DNA of 64,000 nt, taken from positions 124,001 through 188,000 of the forward strand of contig JACDFR010000001.1 in NCBI GenBank assembly GCA_013815685.1, read 5' to 3'. The notes below the pieces were generated by a model that was not told the origin of the DNA, ran no database searches, and worked only from the letters and a program-made list of their open reading frames with translations. Shown in pieces: positions 44,747 to 54,995 of the stretch. The stretch's first letter is position 1. Every line of letters starts with the position of its first letter. Origin of the DNA: Ramlibacter sp. GTDB lineage: Bacteria; Pseudomonadota; Gammaproteobacteria; Burkholderiales; Burkholderiaceae_C. The position numbers and the translations under genes are program-made.

Positions 44747-46102
44747 TTACTTCAATCCGTAAGCCATGCGGACCAGCGAAAGAGGGTGCTCCAGCTTGGG
44801 CGTGCCCAGCGAGTTGCGCTCGAACCCCTGGTCGATGTGATGCCCGCCCAGCGGGCAGTCCGAACTGATGTAGTCGGGCTGCCCGCCCTGCGAGTGTTCG
44901 GCCATCCGCTTGAACAAGGGCTTGCCGATCTTCATGGCTACCTCATGCGTGGGCTTCTTCACGCCGTACGTCCCGGCGTGCCCGGAGCAGCGTTCATTGG
45001 TCTGGACGAACGTGCCCGGAACCATCTTGAACATCTCCTCGGTCTTCTTGCCGATGTTCTGCACGCGTGAATGGCACGGGACTTGGTAGCTGATTTTTCC
45101 CAGCGGCTGGCTGAAATCGGTCTTGAGGAATCCGTCGCGCTTGCGCGCCATCAGGTACTCGAAAGGATCCCACATCGCTAGCTTGACCGCCTGGACGTCA
45201 GAATCCTGCGGGTACATCAACGGCAGCTCCTGCTTGAACATCAAGGTACAGCTGGGCACGGCGGAAATGATGGCGAAGCCTTCCTTCGCATATTTGGCCA
45301 GAACGGGGATATTGGCTTCCTTGCTCTGGTTCACCGACTCCAGGTCGCCCAGTTCCAGCTTGGGCATGCCGCAGCATTTTTCCTTGTTCACCAGGACGTA
45401 CGGGACTTCGTTGTGGTCCAGTATCTTGAGCAGGTCCATGCCGATGCCCGGCTCGTTGTAGTTCACATAGCAGGTGGAGAAAATCGCCACCTTGCCCGGA
45501 GTCTTCATTCCGTCCTTGACCGCGAAGTCCCTGGACTTGGGCGCCGCCGAGCGGAATTTGCGCGTCGCCAGCGACGGCAGCCAGGCGTTGCGGTCCACGT
45601 TCAGCATATTCTCCATCGCCTTGCGCGCGGGCCTGGTCTGGTTCACCGCGTTGGCCACCTGCACGACGACGGGGATGCCGGCCAGCCGCCCGTGCACGTC
45701 GGTCGACGAGAGGAATTTCTCTCCCGCGGTGACCTCGCCCTTCTTGAACTTGATCGCCTTGGCACGCAGCATGGTGTGCGGGTAGTCCACATTCCACTCA
45801 TGGGGCGGGACGTAGGGACACTTGGTCATGTAGCACAGGTCGCACAGGTAGCACTGGTCGACCACCTTCCAGTAGTCCTTCTTGTCGACCCCGTCGACCT
45901 CGCCGGTCTTGCCTTCGTCGATCAGGTCGAACAGCGTGGGAAACGACGCGCAAAGGCTCACGCACCGCCGGCAGCCGTGGCAGATGTCGAAAATCCGCTC
46001 CAGCTCCTTGAGGGCGGGCCCCTCTTCGTAGAACTGCGGGTTCTTCCAGTCGATCGGATGCCGGGTAGGCGCTTCGAGGTTGCCTTCGCGGGGTGCGGCC
46101 AT
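44747..46102 (-). CDS. heterodisulfide-reductase-related Fe-S oxidoreductase (GlpC/HdrD-like)
   Basis: The 451-residue protein has two 4Fe-4S motifs near the N-terminus: C41xxC44xxC47xxxC51 (CHGCRRCVSLC) and C84xxC87xxC90xxxxC95 (CYLCDLCYMTKC). Two cysteine-rich CCG-type domains follow. The first has KCCGMPKLELG; the second carries ERCSGHAGTYG, a CSG variant of CCG. No flavin domain is fused. ATG 46102 (MAAPREG) is preferred over an extension to 46150. It lies between rubrerythrin and DUF3501 and may feed electrons to rubrerythrin; this is inferred. Confidence 0.85.
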   Translation of the reverse strand: MAAPREGNLEAPTRHPIDWKNPQFYEEGPALKELERIFDICHGCRRCVSLCASFPTLFDLIDEGKTGEVDGVDKKDYWKVVDQCYLCDLCYMTKCPYVPPHEWNVDYPHTMLRAKAIKFKKGEVTAGEKFLSSTDVHGRLAGIPVVVQVANAVNQTRPARKAMENMLNVDRNAWLPSLATRKFRSAAPKSRDFAVKDGMKTPGKVAIFSTCYVNYNEPGIGMDLLKILDHNEVPYVLVNKEKCCGMPKLELGDLESVNQSKEANIPVLAKYAKEGFAIISAVPSCTLMFKQELPLMYPQDSDVQAVKLAMWDPFEYLMARKRDGFLKTDFSQPLGKISYQVPCHSRVQNIGKKTEEMFKMVPGTFVQTNERCSGHAGTYGVKKPTHEVAMKIGKPLFKRMAEHSQGGQPDYISSDCPLGGHHIDQGFERNSLGTPKLEHPLSLVRMAYGLK

Positions 46103-46172
46103 GTTGAAAGTCTCTTTGAAAATGCTTGGCAATGGGCGCTGCCGCGGCAACGCCCAGCACCAAGCAGGCAGG

Positions 46173-46595
46173 TCAGTCGACCAGTTCGTTCAGCGCCCGG
46201 GTGTAGCGGTTGGCGTGCGATCGTTCGGCCTTTGCCAGCGTCTCGAACCAGTCGGCCACCTCGTCGTGCCCTTCCTCGCGCGCCGTCTTGGCCATGCCGG
46301 GATACATATCGGTGTACTCGTGCGTTTCGCCGGCCACCGCGGCCTTGAGGTTGTCGCGCGTCGCCCCGATCGGCAGCCCCGTAGCCGGATCGCCGCATTG
46401 CTCCAGCCATTCCAGGTGGCCGTGCGCATGCCCGGTTTCGCCTTCGGCGGTGGAGCGGAACAGCGCCGCCACGTCGTTCTGGCCCTCCACGTCGGCCTTG
46501 TTCGCGAAGTAGAGGTAGCGGCGGTTGGCCTGGGATTCGCCGGCGAAGGCGGCTTTCAGGTTCTCTTCCGTCTTGGAGCCTTTGAGTGCTGCCAT
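46173..46595 (-). CDS. rubrerythrin-type diiron protein (no rubredoxin domain)
   Basis: The 140-residue ferritin-like protein has paired ExxH-type motifs on four helices: [52 protein letters not shown] and [16 protein letters not shown]. It lacks the C-terminal rubredoxin-like CxxC domain of classical rubrerythrin, so electrons must come from a partner. The next gene encodes an Fe-S oxidoreductase. Rubrerythrins reduce peroxide. It heads the three-gene operon and diverges from the VOC gene. Confidence 0.88.
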   Translation of the reverse strand: MAALKGSKTEENLKAAFAGESQANRRYLYFANKADVEGQNDVAALFRSTAEGETGHAHGHLEWLEQCGDPATGLPIGATRDNLKAAVAGETHEYTDMYPGMAKTAREEGHDEVADWFETLAKAERSHANRYTRALNELVD

Positions 46596-46804
46596 GGAAA
46601 TCTCCTAGTGGGTTGATGAATCGAATCGATCGCCTTGACACGAGGGTCAAAGACCCCGCCAGCCTAGCCCCCCTGACACGGGCCGTCCAATTGGCCGAAT
46701 CAATCACATAAATTGAACATAACTATGAGTTGTTTAACTTGGATAGTTTACACGCATGCAACCCGGCGAGGCCCAAAAAGCACGGTTATCATTACGATAT
46801 AGTA

Positions 46805-46819
46805 AATGCATTACGCATT
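46805..46819. promoter_or_regulatory. inverted repeat at the VOC-monooxygenase promoter
   Basis: AATGC-ATTAC-GCATT is a perfect 5-bp inverted repeat just downstream of a possible -10 element TATAGT (46798-46803), so it would cover the transcription start of the catabolic operon beginning at 46840. AGTAAAT (46801-46807) also recurs at 46820-46826. A second small symmetric element, AACT-ATG-AGTT, lies at 46721-46731 in the same 244-bp divergent gap. No regulator gene is adjacent. Confidence 0.4.
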
Positions 46820-46839
46820 AGTAAATTGAAGGAGACCGC

Positions 46840-47442
46840 ATGGCCGCCGTCCTGAAAGAAGCCGCCGTTCAACCGGCGCCGCCGCCCATCCATCAGCTGC
46901 ACCACTTTGCCTACCGGGCCAAGGACGCAGAAGAAACACGGCATTTCTACGAGGACATCCTGGGCCTGCCGCTCTATCACATCATCCAGAGCGACCACGT
47001 ACCCAGCACCGGCGAATTTTGCCCCTACACGCACTTCTTCTTCCGGCTGCAGGACGGGTCGTTCATCGCCTTCTTCGACCTGGGCGACGACCAGGCCGCG
47101 CAGCCTTCCCCCAACACGCCGCTCTGGGTCAACCACATTTCCTTTCGCGTGGATTCGCAGCAGGCACTGCGGGACATGAAGGCGCGGCTGGAAGCCCACG
47201 GGGTCGAAGTGCTGGGAATCACCGACCACCAAATCTTCCACAGCATCTACTTTTTCGACCCCAACGGCGTGCGCCTCGAGCTGACGGCCCAGCTGGCGGA
47301 CGAGTTCCAGATGCTGCAGGAGAGCAAGACGGCCCATGCCCGGCTGGCGGAATGGACCGCCCGCAAGCAACAATGGCGCGCCGACCGCGCGGCCGGAAAA
47401 CCGGCCGCGCCGCTCAAGCCGCAGCAAAAACGACCGGCCTGA
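46840..47442 (+). CDS. VOC family (glyoxalase/extradiol dioxygenase fold) protein
   Basis: The 200-residue protein has a VOC core: IHQLHHFAYRAKDAEETRHF, VNHISFRVDSQQALRDMKAR and IYFFDPNGVRLELTAQ, with conserved His and Glu as likely metal ligands. A Lys/Ala/Pro-rich tail follows. AAGGAGA precedes the start. It is 36 bases ahead of a flavin monooxygenase and could cleave or isomerise its hydroxylated product. Substrate is unknown. Confidence 0.85.
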   Translation: MAAVLKEAAVQPAPPPIHQLHHFAYRAKDAEETRHFYEDILGLPLYHIIQSDHVPSTGEFCPYTHFFFRLQDGSFIAFFDLGDDQAAQPSPNTPLWVNHISFRVDSQQALRDMKARLEAHGVEVLGITDHQIFHSIYFFDPNGVRLELTAQLADEFQMLQESKTAHARLAEWTARKQQWRADRAAGKPAAPLKPQQKRPA

Positions 47443-47478
47443 AGTGGCCGCCGCCAACAAGTAAGGGCCGGCGGTTTC

Positions 47479-49209
47479 ATGCCCGAGCTCATCGCGGATC
47501 GCGCCACTTCGCCGGGCACCGGTTATGACTTTGCGCAGGCAGCCGGCTATGCCCTGCCCGAATACCCCTTCGTGGAACCGCCCGAGATCCGATCCGGCGA
47601 GGCCGGGCACCACGCCATTGTCATCGTCGGCGGAGGGCTGGCGGGTCTGACACTCGCCTGTTCCCTGGCGCGCTACGGCGTGGCCGCGGTGCTGCTGGAC
47701 GAAGACAATACGGTGGGCGTCAAGGGTGCTTCGTCGCGCGGGATCTGCTACACGCAGGAGTCCCTTGAGATCTTCCATCGCCTGGGGCTCTACGACCGCA
47801 TCGCGGCCAAAGGCATCCAGTGGAGTGTGGGACGCACCTTCGCCGGCAAGGACGAGGTGTACTCCTTCGACCTGCGCCAGCAAAGCGCCTACAACCTGTC
47901 CAGCCAGCCGCCGTTCATCAACATCCAGCAGTTCTACATCGAGGGCTACCTCGTCGAACGCATTCAGGAACTGGGCCATATCCAGTTGCGATGGCGCAAC
48001 CGGGTGACGGCCTTCGAGCAGGACAGCGCGGGCGCGACGTTGACGGTCAGCACGCCCGCCGGCGAGTACCAGGTGCGCGCGGACCACGTGATCGACGCGA
48101 CCGGTTCGCACAGCCCTTTTCGCGCCTGGGTTGGCGCTTCCGTCACCGTCAGGAAGGGGGACGACCGCTGGTGCATCGCCGACGTTCGCTTTACCGAGCA
48201 CCTACCGGTGGAACGCCATACCTGGGTGGAAGCGCCGTTCAATGAAAACCGGGCTGTCTGGCAACACCTCATGGGCGACGGCGTCTGGCGCATCGACTAC
48301 CAGATGGCCCCCAACGCAGACCCCGATGACGTGAGCCGCGAAGACGTGGTGCGCGAGCGGCTGGCGCGGCAGTTCGGCCGGGAATGCGAGATCGAGATCG
48401 TCTGGGTCGGCCCCTATGCCTACCGCAGTGAATGCATCGACCACATGCGCCACGGCCGGGTGTTCTTCGCGGGCGATGCCGCCAAGGTGGTCAGCCCGTT
48501 CGGTGCCCGCGGCGGCAACACCGGTATCGCCGATGCGGACAACCTGGCCTGGAAGCTGGCGGCCGTGATGAAAGGCCGCGCCGCGCCCGCCTTACTGGAC
48601 AGCTACCACGAAGAGCGCCATGAGGCGGCTCGCCAGAACGTGCTGGTGACCAACCGAACGGCCCGCTTCCTGCGCCCCGCCCGCGGCATGGAGAAGGTGT
48701 TTCGGGACGCGGCCCTGGGCCTGGCGCGGCAATACGTCTTCGCGCGCCAGTTCGTCAACACGGGACGCATGGCTATCGCCAACCCCTACACGAATTCGCG
48801 CGCATGCGATCGGGGCGGCGGCCAGCCGGTGCAGAACGTGTCCTACCAGTGGAGTGACGGCTCCAGCGGCACGGTGAACGACCTGCTGGCATGGGCGGAC
48901 GGCCGCTTGCTGCTGCTGCTGTTCGGCGACATGGGCCGCACCAGCCTGGAACGCTTGCGCGCGCTGGCGGGAACCGCTGCGCTTCGTTGTGTGCAGGTAC
49001 TGGGCGCGGACGACCCGGCCACGGCGGTGGAGCATGTGCGCGACCCCAAAGGGCATCTTCAGGGCGCCTGCCACGTATTCGGCCACGCCTGGGCCCTGGT
49101 CCGCCCCGACAGCTATGTCGCCGCCACAGGGGAACATGTGGACGCGGGCCTGGTCCATGCTCTGGGCCGTGCCCTGGGGGCCACCGACGTCATGCAGGAG
49201 GCTGCTTGA
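47479..49209 (+). CDS. FAD-dependent monooxygenase (PheA/TfdB/MhpA-like)
   Basis: The 576-residue class A flavin hydroxylase has the dinucleotide fold VIVGGGLAGLTLACSLARYG, a middle motif HVIDATGSHSPFRAWVG in DG position, the second FAD motif VFFAGDAAKVVSPFGARGGN, and a C-terminal thioredoxin-like domain. The family hydroxylates phenols or related aromatics with NAD(P)H and O2. Context (VOC enzyme before, DUF2783 after) indicates an aromatic-compound pathway; the compound is not known. Confidence 0.88.
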   Translation: MPELIADRATSPGTGYDFAQAAGYALPEYPFVEPPEIRSGEAGHHAIVIVGGGLAGLTLACSLARYGVAAVLLDEDNTVGVKGASSRGICYTQESLEIFHRLGLYDRIAAKGIQWSVGRTFAGKDEVYSFDLRQQSAYNLSSQPPFINIQQFYIEGYLVERIQELGHIQLRWRNRVTAFEQDSAGATLTVSTPAGEYQVRADHVIDATGSHSPFRAWVGASVTVRKGDDRWCIADVRFTEHLPVERHTWVEAPFNENRAVWQHLMGDGVWRIDYQMAPNADPDDVSREDVVRERLARQFGRECEIEIVWVGPYAYRSECIDHMRHGRVFFAGDAAKVVSPFGARGGNTGIADADNLAWKLAAVMKGRAAPALLDSYHEERHEAARQNVLVTNRTARFLRPARGMEKVFRDAALGLARQYVFARQFVNTGRMAIANPYTNSRACDRGGGQPVQNVSYQWSDGSSGTVNDLLAWADGRLLLLLFGDMGRTSLERLRALAGTAALRCVQVLGADDPATAVEHVRDPKGHLQGACHVFGHAWALVRPDSYVAATGEHVDAGLVHALGRALGATDVMQEAA

Positions 49210-49394
49210 AAACGGCACTCAACTTTCAGGATGCCGACGGCTTCTACGAGCTGCTGCTCGACGCCCATGTCGGCCTCACGCCGGAGCAATCCCAGCTTCT
49301 CAACGCCCGGCTGATCCTGTTGCTGGCCAATCAGGTGGGCGACGCCAGGGTGCTCGGGGAGTGCGTGCGGGCGGCGCGTGAAAGCCCCAAGTAA
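49206..49394 (+). CDS. DUF2783 small protein
   Basis: This 62-residue protein begins at a TTG (49206) whose TTGA overlaps the monooxygenase stop; AGGAGG lies 4-5 bases upstream and fixes this start. It reads [20 protein letters not shown], then a helical [23 protein letters not shown]2783 proteins regularly follow this type of monooxygenase, suggesting a small subunit or stabiliser. Function is unproven. Confidence 0.82.
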   Translation: MKTALNFQDADGFYELLLDAHVGLTPEQSQLLNARLILLLANQVGDARVLGECVRAARESPK

Positions 49395-49402
49395 AATTGG
49401 GC

Positions 49403-52228
49403 ATGAGCGACACACCGCAGCAACCCGGCCTCGATAGCCTTTCAAAATCCTTCGAACCCGCCGCCATCGAGGCTCACTGGGGCCCCTTGTGGGAAGAGCG
49501 CGGCTACGCGCGCGCCGGCTACCGCGGCACCGGCGAGCCCAAGGACGGCGAACCCGCCTTCTCGGTCCAGCTGCCCCCGCCCAATGTCACCGGCACGCTG
49601 CACATGGGCCACGCGTTCAACCAGACCATCATGGACAGCCTGGCGCGCTACCACCGCATGCGCGGCCTCAACACGCTGTGGGTCCCGGGGACCGATCACG
49701 CAGGCATCGCCACCCAGATCGTTGTGGAGCGGCAGCTGCAGGAACAGGGCCTGTCGCGGCACGACCTCGGGCGCAAGAACTTCGTGGCCAAGGTGTGGGA
49801 GTGGAAGGAAAAATCGGGCAACACCATCACGGCCCAGATGCGCCGTATGGGCGACAGCGTGGACTGGTCGCACGAATACTTCACGATGGATGAAAACCTG
49901 TCGCAGGTCGTCACCCGGACTTTCGTGCAGCTCTACGAGCAGGGCCTCATCTACCGCGGCAAGCGGCTCGTCAACTGGGACCCGGAGCTCAAGACCGCCG
50001 TCAGCGACCTCGAAGTGGAGAGCGAGGAAGAGGACGGCTTTCTCTGGCACATCGGCTACCCGCTGGTCGACGGCAGCGGCTCACTCACCGTCGCGACGAC
50101 GCGGCCCGAAACCTTGCTTGGCGACGTGGCCCTGATGGTCCATCCGCAAGACGAGCGCTACCTGCATCTGGTTGGCCGCCGTGTGCACCTGCCGCTGTGC
50201 GGCCGGGACATCCCCATCATCGCCGACGAGTACGTGGACAAGGAATTCGGCACAGGCGTGGTGAAGGTAACCCCCGCGCACGACGCCAACGACTACGCCG
50301 TGGGCCAGCGCCATTGCCTGCCGATGATCGGCGTGCTGACACTGGATGCGAAGATCAACGACAACGCACCCGGGCAATACCGCGGGTTGGACCGATTCGT
50401 GGCGCGCAAGCAGGTGGTCGCCGACCTCGACGCGGGCGGCTTCCTGGTCGAGACGAAGAAGCACAAGCTGATGGTGCCCCGCTGCGCGCGCACCGGCCAG
50501 GTCGTGGAGCCCATGCTCACCGACCAGTGGTTCGTTGCCGTGAGCAAGATCAGCGACAAGGACCCGACCGGCAAGTCCATCGCGCAGAAAGCGGTCGATG
50601 CCGTGCAGTCCGGGTCCGTGAGCTTTGTGCCGGACAATTGGGTGAACACCTACAACCAGTGGATGAACAACATCCAGGACTGGTGCATTTCGCGCCAGCT
50701 CTGGTGGGGCCACCAGATTCCCGCCTGGTACGACGAGGACGGCAATGTCTACGTCGCCCAGAGCGAAGCGCAGGCGCAAGCCCAGGCGCCCGGCAAGGCA
50801 CTGACGCGCGATCCCGATGTACTCGACACCTGGTATTCATCGGCCCTGGTGCCCTTCTCCACGCTGGGCTGGCCGGCGCCCACGCGCGACCAGGACCTGT
50901 ACCTTCCGTCCTCCGTGCTGGTGACGGGCTACGAGATCATCTTCTTCTGGGTCGCCCGGATGATCATGATGACCACGCACTTCACCGGCAAGGTGCCATT
51001 TCGCCATGTCTACATCCATGGCATGGTGCGAGACAGTGAAGGCAAGAAGATGAGCAAGTCGGAGGGCAATGTGGTTGACCCGGTCGACCTGATCCAGGGC
51101 GCCGACTTGCCCACGCTGGTGCACAAGAGCACCGTCGGCCTGCGCAGGCCGGAGACGGCGCCCAAGGTCGCGGCACGGGTCAAGAGAGAATTTCCGGACG
51201 GCATGCCCGCCTATGGGGCGGACGCGCTGCGTTTCACCATGGCGAGCTACGCGAGCCTGGGGCGCAACATCAACTTCGACGCCAAGCGCTGCGAGGGCTA
51301 CCGCAACTTCTGCAACAAGCTCTGGAACGCCACCCGTTTCGTGCTGATGAATTGCGAAGGCCATGATCTGGCCGAACGGGACACTTCGCTCACCGAGGTA
51401 GACCACTGGATCGTCTCCGCGCTCCAGCGCGTCGAAGCCGAGGTGGCCAAAGGCTTTGCCGATTACCGCCTGGATAACGTGGCCAATACCATCTACCAAT
51501 TCGTCTGGGAAGAGTTCTGCGATTGGTACCTGGAGATCGCCAAGGTGCAGATCCAGACCGGTGACGGCCCACTTCAGCGGGGTACCCGCCGCACGCTGAT
51601 TCGCGTGCTCGAGGCCATCCTTCGCCTGGCGCACCCCATCATCCCGTTCATCACCGAGGAGCTCTGGCAGAAGGTGGCTCCGGTAGCCGGCAAGAATGGC
51701 GGTTCGATCAGCGTGTCGCCCTACCCCGCCGCCAACAGCGCGGCAATCAGTCCTGAATCGGAAGCTTACGTGGCGCGCCTGAAGTCCGTGGTGGACGCCT
51801 GCCGCAACCTGCGCGGCGAGATGAACGTATCTCCCGGAACCCGCCTGCCCGCGTATGTCGCGGGGGACGCGGCATTCATGCGCAAGGCCGCGCCAGCGCT
51901 GCAGGCCCTGGCGAAGCTGAGCGAGGTGAAGGTGTTCGACGACGAGGCCGCCTGGGCGCAATCTGCCAAGGCGGCGCCGGTGGCAGTCGTCGGGGACGCC
52001 CGACTTTGCCTGTTCATGGAAATCGATGCCGCCGCCGAGCGGGCTCGCCTGGGCAAGGAAGCCGTTCGGCTGGAAGGCGAGTTGGCCAAGGCCGCGGCGA
52101 AACTCTCCAACCAGGCTTTCGTTGCGAAGGCGCCATCGGCGGTGATCGATCAGGAACGCAAGCGGATCGCCGATTTCACCGCCACCCTGACTAAGGTCAA
52201 GGACCAGCTCAAGCGCCTCAGCGAATGA
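49403..52228 (+). CDS. valS: valyl-tRNA synthetase
   Basis: The 941-residue class Ia synthetase has HIGH-type motif LHMGHAF in [17 protein letters not shown], the editing domain [18 protein letters not shown] in [15 protein letters not shown], and a C-terminal coiled coil ([20 protein letters not shown]). ATG 49403 is chosen over an in-frame TTG six bases upstream. Its last 11 bases overlap the convergent dehydrogenase-like gene. Confidence 0.97.
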   Translation: MSDTPQQPGLDSLSKSFEPAAIEAHWGPLWEERGYARAGYRGTGEPKDGEPAFSVQLPPPNVTGTLHMGHAFNQTIMDSLARYHRMRGLNTLWVPGTDHAGIATQIVVERQLQEQGLSRHDLGRKNFVAKVWEWKEKSGNTITAQMRRMGDSVDWSHEYFTMDENLSQVVTRTFVQLYEQGLIYRGKRLVNWDPELKTAVSDLEVESEEEDGFLWHIGYPLVDGSGSLTVATTRPETLLGDVALMVHPQDERYLHLVGRRVHLPLCGRDIPIIADEYVDKEFGTGVVKVTPAHDANDYAVGQRHCLPMIGVLTLDAKINDNAPGQYRGLDRFVARKQVVADLDAGGFLVETKKHKLMVPRCARTGQVVEPMLTDQWFVAVSKISDKDPTGKSIAQKAVDAVQSGSVSFVPDNWVNTYNQWMNNIQDWCISRQLWWGHQIPAWYDEDGNVYVAQSEAQAQAQAPGKALTRDPDVLDTWYSSALVPFSTLGWPAPTRDQDLYLPSSVLVTGYEIIFFWVARMIMMTTHFTGKVPFRHVYIHGMVRDSEGKKMSKSEGNVVDPVDLIQGADLPTLVHKSTVGLRRPETAPKVAARVKREFPDGMPAYGADALRFTMASYASLGRNINFDAKRCEGYRNFCNKLWNATRFVLMNCEGHDLAERDTSLTEVDHWIVSALQRVEAEVAKGFADYRLDNVANTIYQFVWEEFCDWYLEIAKVQIQTGDGPLQRGTRRTLIRVLEAILRLAHPIIPFITEELWQKVAPVAGKNGGSISVSPYPAANSAAISPESEAYVARLKSVVDACRNLRGEMNVSPGTRLPAYVAGDAAFMRKAAPALQALAKLSEVKVFDDEAAWAQSAKAAPVAVVGDARLCLFMEIDAAAERARLGKEAVRLEGELAKAAAKLSNQAFVAKAPSAVIDQERKRIADFTATLTKVKDQLKRLSE

Positions 52229-53237
52229 TGAATTGAGGCGACTCGCGCCGTCCGGGGTCGCCCGTCGTGGTGGCGTCGAGTTCCATCGGCACGCTCGGCG
52301 CGTTGTCGACGGCGGCGCCGCGCAGGGTGGCAAGAGTCTCGTGAATGCGATGGGCCACATACCAGCTGGCCCGCAGCCGTGCTTCGCGCGTGTGCGAGCC
52401 CAGCCGAGGGGTGAGGAAGAGGTTGGTCAGTTCGTGCAGGGGAGATCCCCTGGAGGCGAACCCGGATTCCGCGCCGTCGAGGAGGCAGGCCTCAATCCGG
52501 CCATCGGTCAATGCCCGGGCCAGTGCCTGCGCATCGAACAGCTGGGAACGGCTGATGCCCACCCACATCTGGCCGGGCTTGCAGTGCGCCAGCAGCTTGT
52601 CGTTGATGAACCCTTCGTAGCGCGACGCGTACATCACCTGCACCGACACTGCGTCGGCGGTGGCCATCAGTTCCGGCAAGCCCACGGGCTGGATTTTCAG
52701 GCGGCTCCAGATCGGCGCAGTGTGATGGATGGCCGGGTCATAGCCGACCAGCTTGGCTCCCAGCGCGTGCAGCATGATCGCCAGGGTGTGCGCCGTGGGA
52801 GCAAGGCCGAAGATGCCTATCACGCTGCCATTGAGCTCCCGCCCCAGCCGGATATCGGCGTGGCGGTCCCCGATCAGGGACGAACCGATACCACGCCGAA
52901 ACAGCAGCAGCAGACTCGCCAGAAGGTATTCGGCATTGGAACGCACGTTCGCGGTCGTGGCCTGGATCACGCGGACCTTGCGCTCGCGGCATGCTTCGAG
53001 ATCGGTGTTGTCGGTGCCGACATGCATGCGCGCCACTGCCCGCAGCAGAGGAGCGAAATCGAGGAACTCACTGGTGACCACGACCTTGCGCGGCAGCACC
53101 ACCGCCTGCGCCTTGTAAACCGCCTTGCGCATTGCGCCCGTATCGGTTGCCAACTCGGGGAGGCACTCGACAGAATGCCGTGCCTCGAGCCATGCAAGGG
53201 CCTCCGGTACTAGCCGTTCGAGAAGTAATATGTCCAC
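52218..53237 (-). CDS. D-2-hydroxyacid dehydrogenase homologue, probably degenerate
   Basis: The 339-residue protein has the overall two-domain fold of phosphoglycerate-dehydrogenase-like enzymes ([38 protein letters not shown]). Key motifs are altered. The Rossmann loop reads [16 protein letters not shown] in place of GxGxxG. The segment that normally carries the catalytic His (TPHxxG) reads LTPRLGSHT, with Arg at the His position. The catalytic Arg region [16 protein letters not shown] is retained. It may be inactive or regulatory. It diverges from galU and is convergent with valS. Confidence 0.75.
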   Translation of the reverse strand: MDILLLERLVPEALAWLEARHSVECLPELATDTGAMRKAVYKAQAVVLPRKVVVTSEFLDFAPLLRAVARMHVGTDNTDLEACRERKVRVIQATTANVRSNAEYLLASLLLLFRRGIGSSLIGDRHADIRLGRELNGSVIGIFGLAPTAHTLAIMLHALGAKLVGYDPAIHHTAPIWSRLKIQPVGLPELMATADAVSVQVMYASRYEGFINDKLLAHCKPGQMWVGISRSQLFDAQALARALTDGRIEACLLDGAESGFASRGSPLHELTNLFLTPRLGSHTREARLRASWYVAHRIHETLATLRGAAVDNAPSVPMELDATTTGDPGRRESPQFIIR

Positions 53238-53344
53238 CGCGGATGCGTCCTTGTCTTACAGAAACCGCTCAACTTCAGTCTGATACTCAGGGCTGAGCCG
53301 GCCCAGCAGTCGGTGAACTTTAGCGGTAATCATCTACGTAGTCC

Positions 53345-54232
53345 ATGAACAATTTCACACAAATTCGCAAAGCCGTCTTCCCCGTGGCTGGCCTGGGCAC
53401 CCGCTTTCTTCCGGCGACCAAGGCTCAGCCCAAGGAAATGCTGCCCATCGTGGACAAGCCTTTGATCCAGTACGCCGTGGAAGAAGCATATGCGGCCGGT
53501 ATCCGCCACATGATTTTCGTAACTGGTCGCAATAAACGTGCCATTGAGGATCATTTCGATACCGCCTACGAGCTGGAATCCGAACTGGAGGCCGGCCAGA
53601 AACACGATCTGCTGAAACTTGTGCGCGAGCTTTCTCCCGATGACATGGACTGCTCCTATGTAAGGCAGCCCCGCTCGCTCGGTCTGGGACATGCGGTACT
53701 GTGTGCCCAGCCCCTGGTGGGAGACGAGCCCTTCGCGGTACTGCTGGCTGACGACCTGATGTGTGGCCCCGACGATGGCGAACCGGTACTGACACAAATG
53801 GTCGAGGTTTTCAGCAAGGTTCCGACATCTTTGCTAGCCGTGCAGGAAGTGCCGGCCGATCATGTCAAGCGCTACGGCATCGTCGCCGGCGAAACCGTCG
53901 GTGAACGCATCATCAAGGTCAGCAAGATGGTGGAAAAGCCCTCGCCGGAATCCGCGCCGTCCCGCATGGGCGTGGCGGGCCGCTACATCCTGACGCCGGC
54001 TGTCTTCGGCCATATCCGCACCAACCCGCGCGGCGCTGGCGGTGAGATCCAGCTGACCGACGGCATCGCCAAGCTCATGACGACCGAGGGCGTGCACGCC
54101 TACCAATACCTGGGCAAGCGATACGACTGTGGCAGCAAGCAGGGCTTCCTCGAAGCGAGTGTCGACTTCGCGCTCAAGCACCCGGAGGTCGGTCCCGGCT
54201 TCCAGGAATACCTCAAAGGCCTGTCGATCTGA
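53345..54232 (+). CDS. galU: UTP-glucose-1-phosphate uridylyltransferase
   Basis: The 295-residue enzyme makes UDP-glucose from UTP and glucose-1-phosphate for exopolysaccharide and lipopolysaccharide. Motifs are [54 protein letters not shown] and [10 protein letters not shown]. The 107-bp upstream gap with the divergent dehydrogenase homologue contains its promoter; no clear consensus hexamers are visible. Confidence 0.96.
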   Translation: MNNFTQIRKAVFPVAGLGTRFLPATKAQPKEMLPIVDKPLIQYAVEEAYAAGIRHMIFVTGRNKRAIEDHFDTAYELESELEAGQKHDLLKLVRELSPDDMDCSYVRQPRSLGLGHAVLCAQPLVGDEPFAVLLADDLMCGPDDGEPVLTQMVEVFSKVPTSLLAVQEVPADHVKRYGIVAGETVGERIIKVSKMVEKPSPESAPSRMGVAGRYILTPAVFGHIRTNPRGAGGEIQLTDGIAKLMTTEGVHAYQYLGKRYDCGSKQGFLEASVDFALKHPEVGPGFQEYLKGLSI

Positions 54233-54240
54233 GGTAGCGG

Positions 54241-54468
54241 CTAGCGCCGGCGCAGCACGTGGATAAACTCCGCGCCGACGCACTGCTGCGCCACCAGATC
54301 GTTGCCCGTCTGTTTGGCAAACGCCTGGAAGTCGCGCACGGAGCCCGCGTCAGTGGCCACCACTTTCAGCAGCTGGCCGCTTTGCATGTCGGTAAGCGCC
54401 TTCTTGGCTTTCAGGATCGGCAGCGGGCAGTTTAGTCCGCGCGTGTCGATTTCCTTGTCGATGTTCAT
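54241..54468 (-). CDS. TusA family sulfurtransferase
   Basis: The 75-residue protein has the CPxP active-site loop in DTRGLNCPLPILKAKKAL and the C-terminal half GQLLKVVATDAGSVRDFQAF. TusA-like proteins carry persulfide sulfur for tRNA thiolation or other pathways. The start at 54468 overlaps the Nudix stop by ATGA. It is third in the cysM-nudix-tusA operon, linking cysteine synthesis with sulfur transfer. Confidence 0.88.
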   Translation of the reverse strand: MNIDKEIDTRGLNCPLPILKAKKALTDMQSGQLLKVVATDAGSVRDFQAFAKQTGNDLVAQQCVGAEFIHVLRRR

Positions 54469-54995
54469 GCCTGGCTCCTGGGCGGCAGCTCCATGAATTT
54501 CGGTTGCACGCCACGGCTGCGCAGCCAATCGGCGAGCGCCTGGCCGGTGCCGGCCGGCCAGCACTTCACCGCATCGTATTCGTACAGCCTGTAGTCCACC
54601 AGTTCGGGCGACAGCTTCACTTCGCCTTGCGCCACGGCGTGGTAGGCAATGATGACCTGGTTCATGCGCTGGAAGTCATAAACGCCGATCAGATTGAGCT
54701 CGGTCGCGTCGAGGTTGGTCTCCTCCTTGATCTCGCGGGCGATGCCGCCCTCGGGCGTTTCACCCGCCTCCATGAAACCCGTGATCAGCGCGAACATCTT
54801 CGAGGTCCATGCCGCGTTTCGGGCCAACAGGATGCGATCCTGGTACTGGATCACCGCCGCCAGCACCGGCGTCGGATTGTTCCAATGCGTCCATCCGCAG
54901 GCAGCGCAGCGAAGGCGCTGCTTGTCGCCGCCATCTTCGGCTTGGGCAATGAGCTCGAGCGCCGTCGCACACTGCGGGCAGAATTTGTAGGTCAC
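54465..54995 (-). CDS. Nudix hydrolase with N-terminal zinc ribbon
   Basis: The 176-residue protein from a GTG (GTGA overlaps the cysM stop) has a zinc ribbon (FCPQC near residue 5, CAACGW near 30) and a Nudix box GFMEAGETPEGGIAREIKEE followed by TNL, where the usual Gly of EExGU is Asn. This is NudC-like in layout but shorter than NADH pyrophosphatase, so substrate may be NADH or another nucleoside diphosphate derivative. Confidence 0.82.
   Translation of the reverse strand: MTYKFCPQCATALELIAQAEDGGDKQRLRCAACGWTHWNNPTPVLAAVIQYQDRILLARNAAWTSKMFALITGFMEAGETPEGGIAREIKEETNLDATELNLIGVYDFQRMNQVIIAYHAVAQGEVKLSPELVDYRLYEYDAVKCWPAGTGQALADWLRSRGVQPKFMELPPRSQA

Noticed and set aside
50837-52360. Minus-strand frame opposite the end of valS
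   Set aside because: It is antisense to a universal tRNA synthetase and lacks homologous features.
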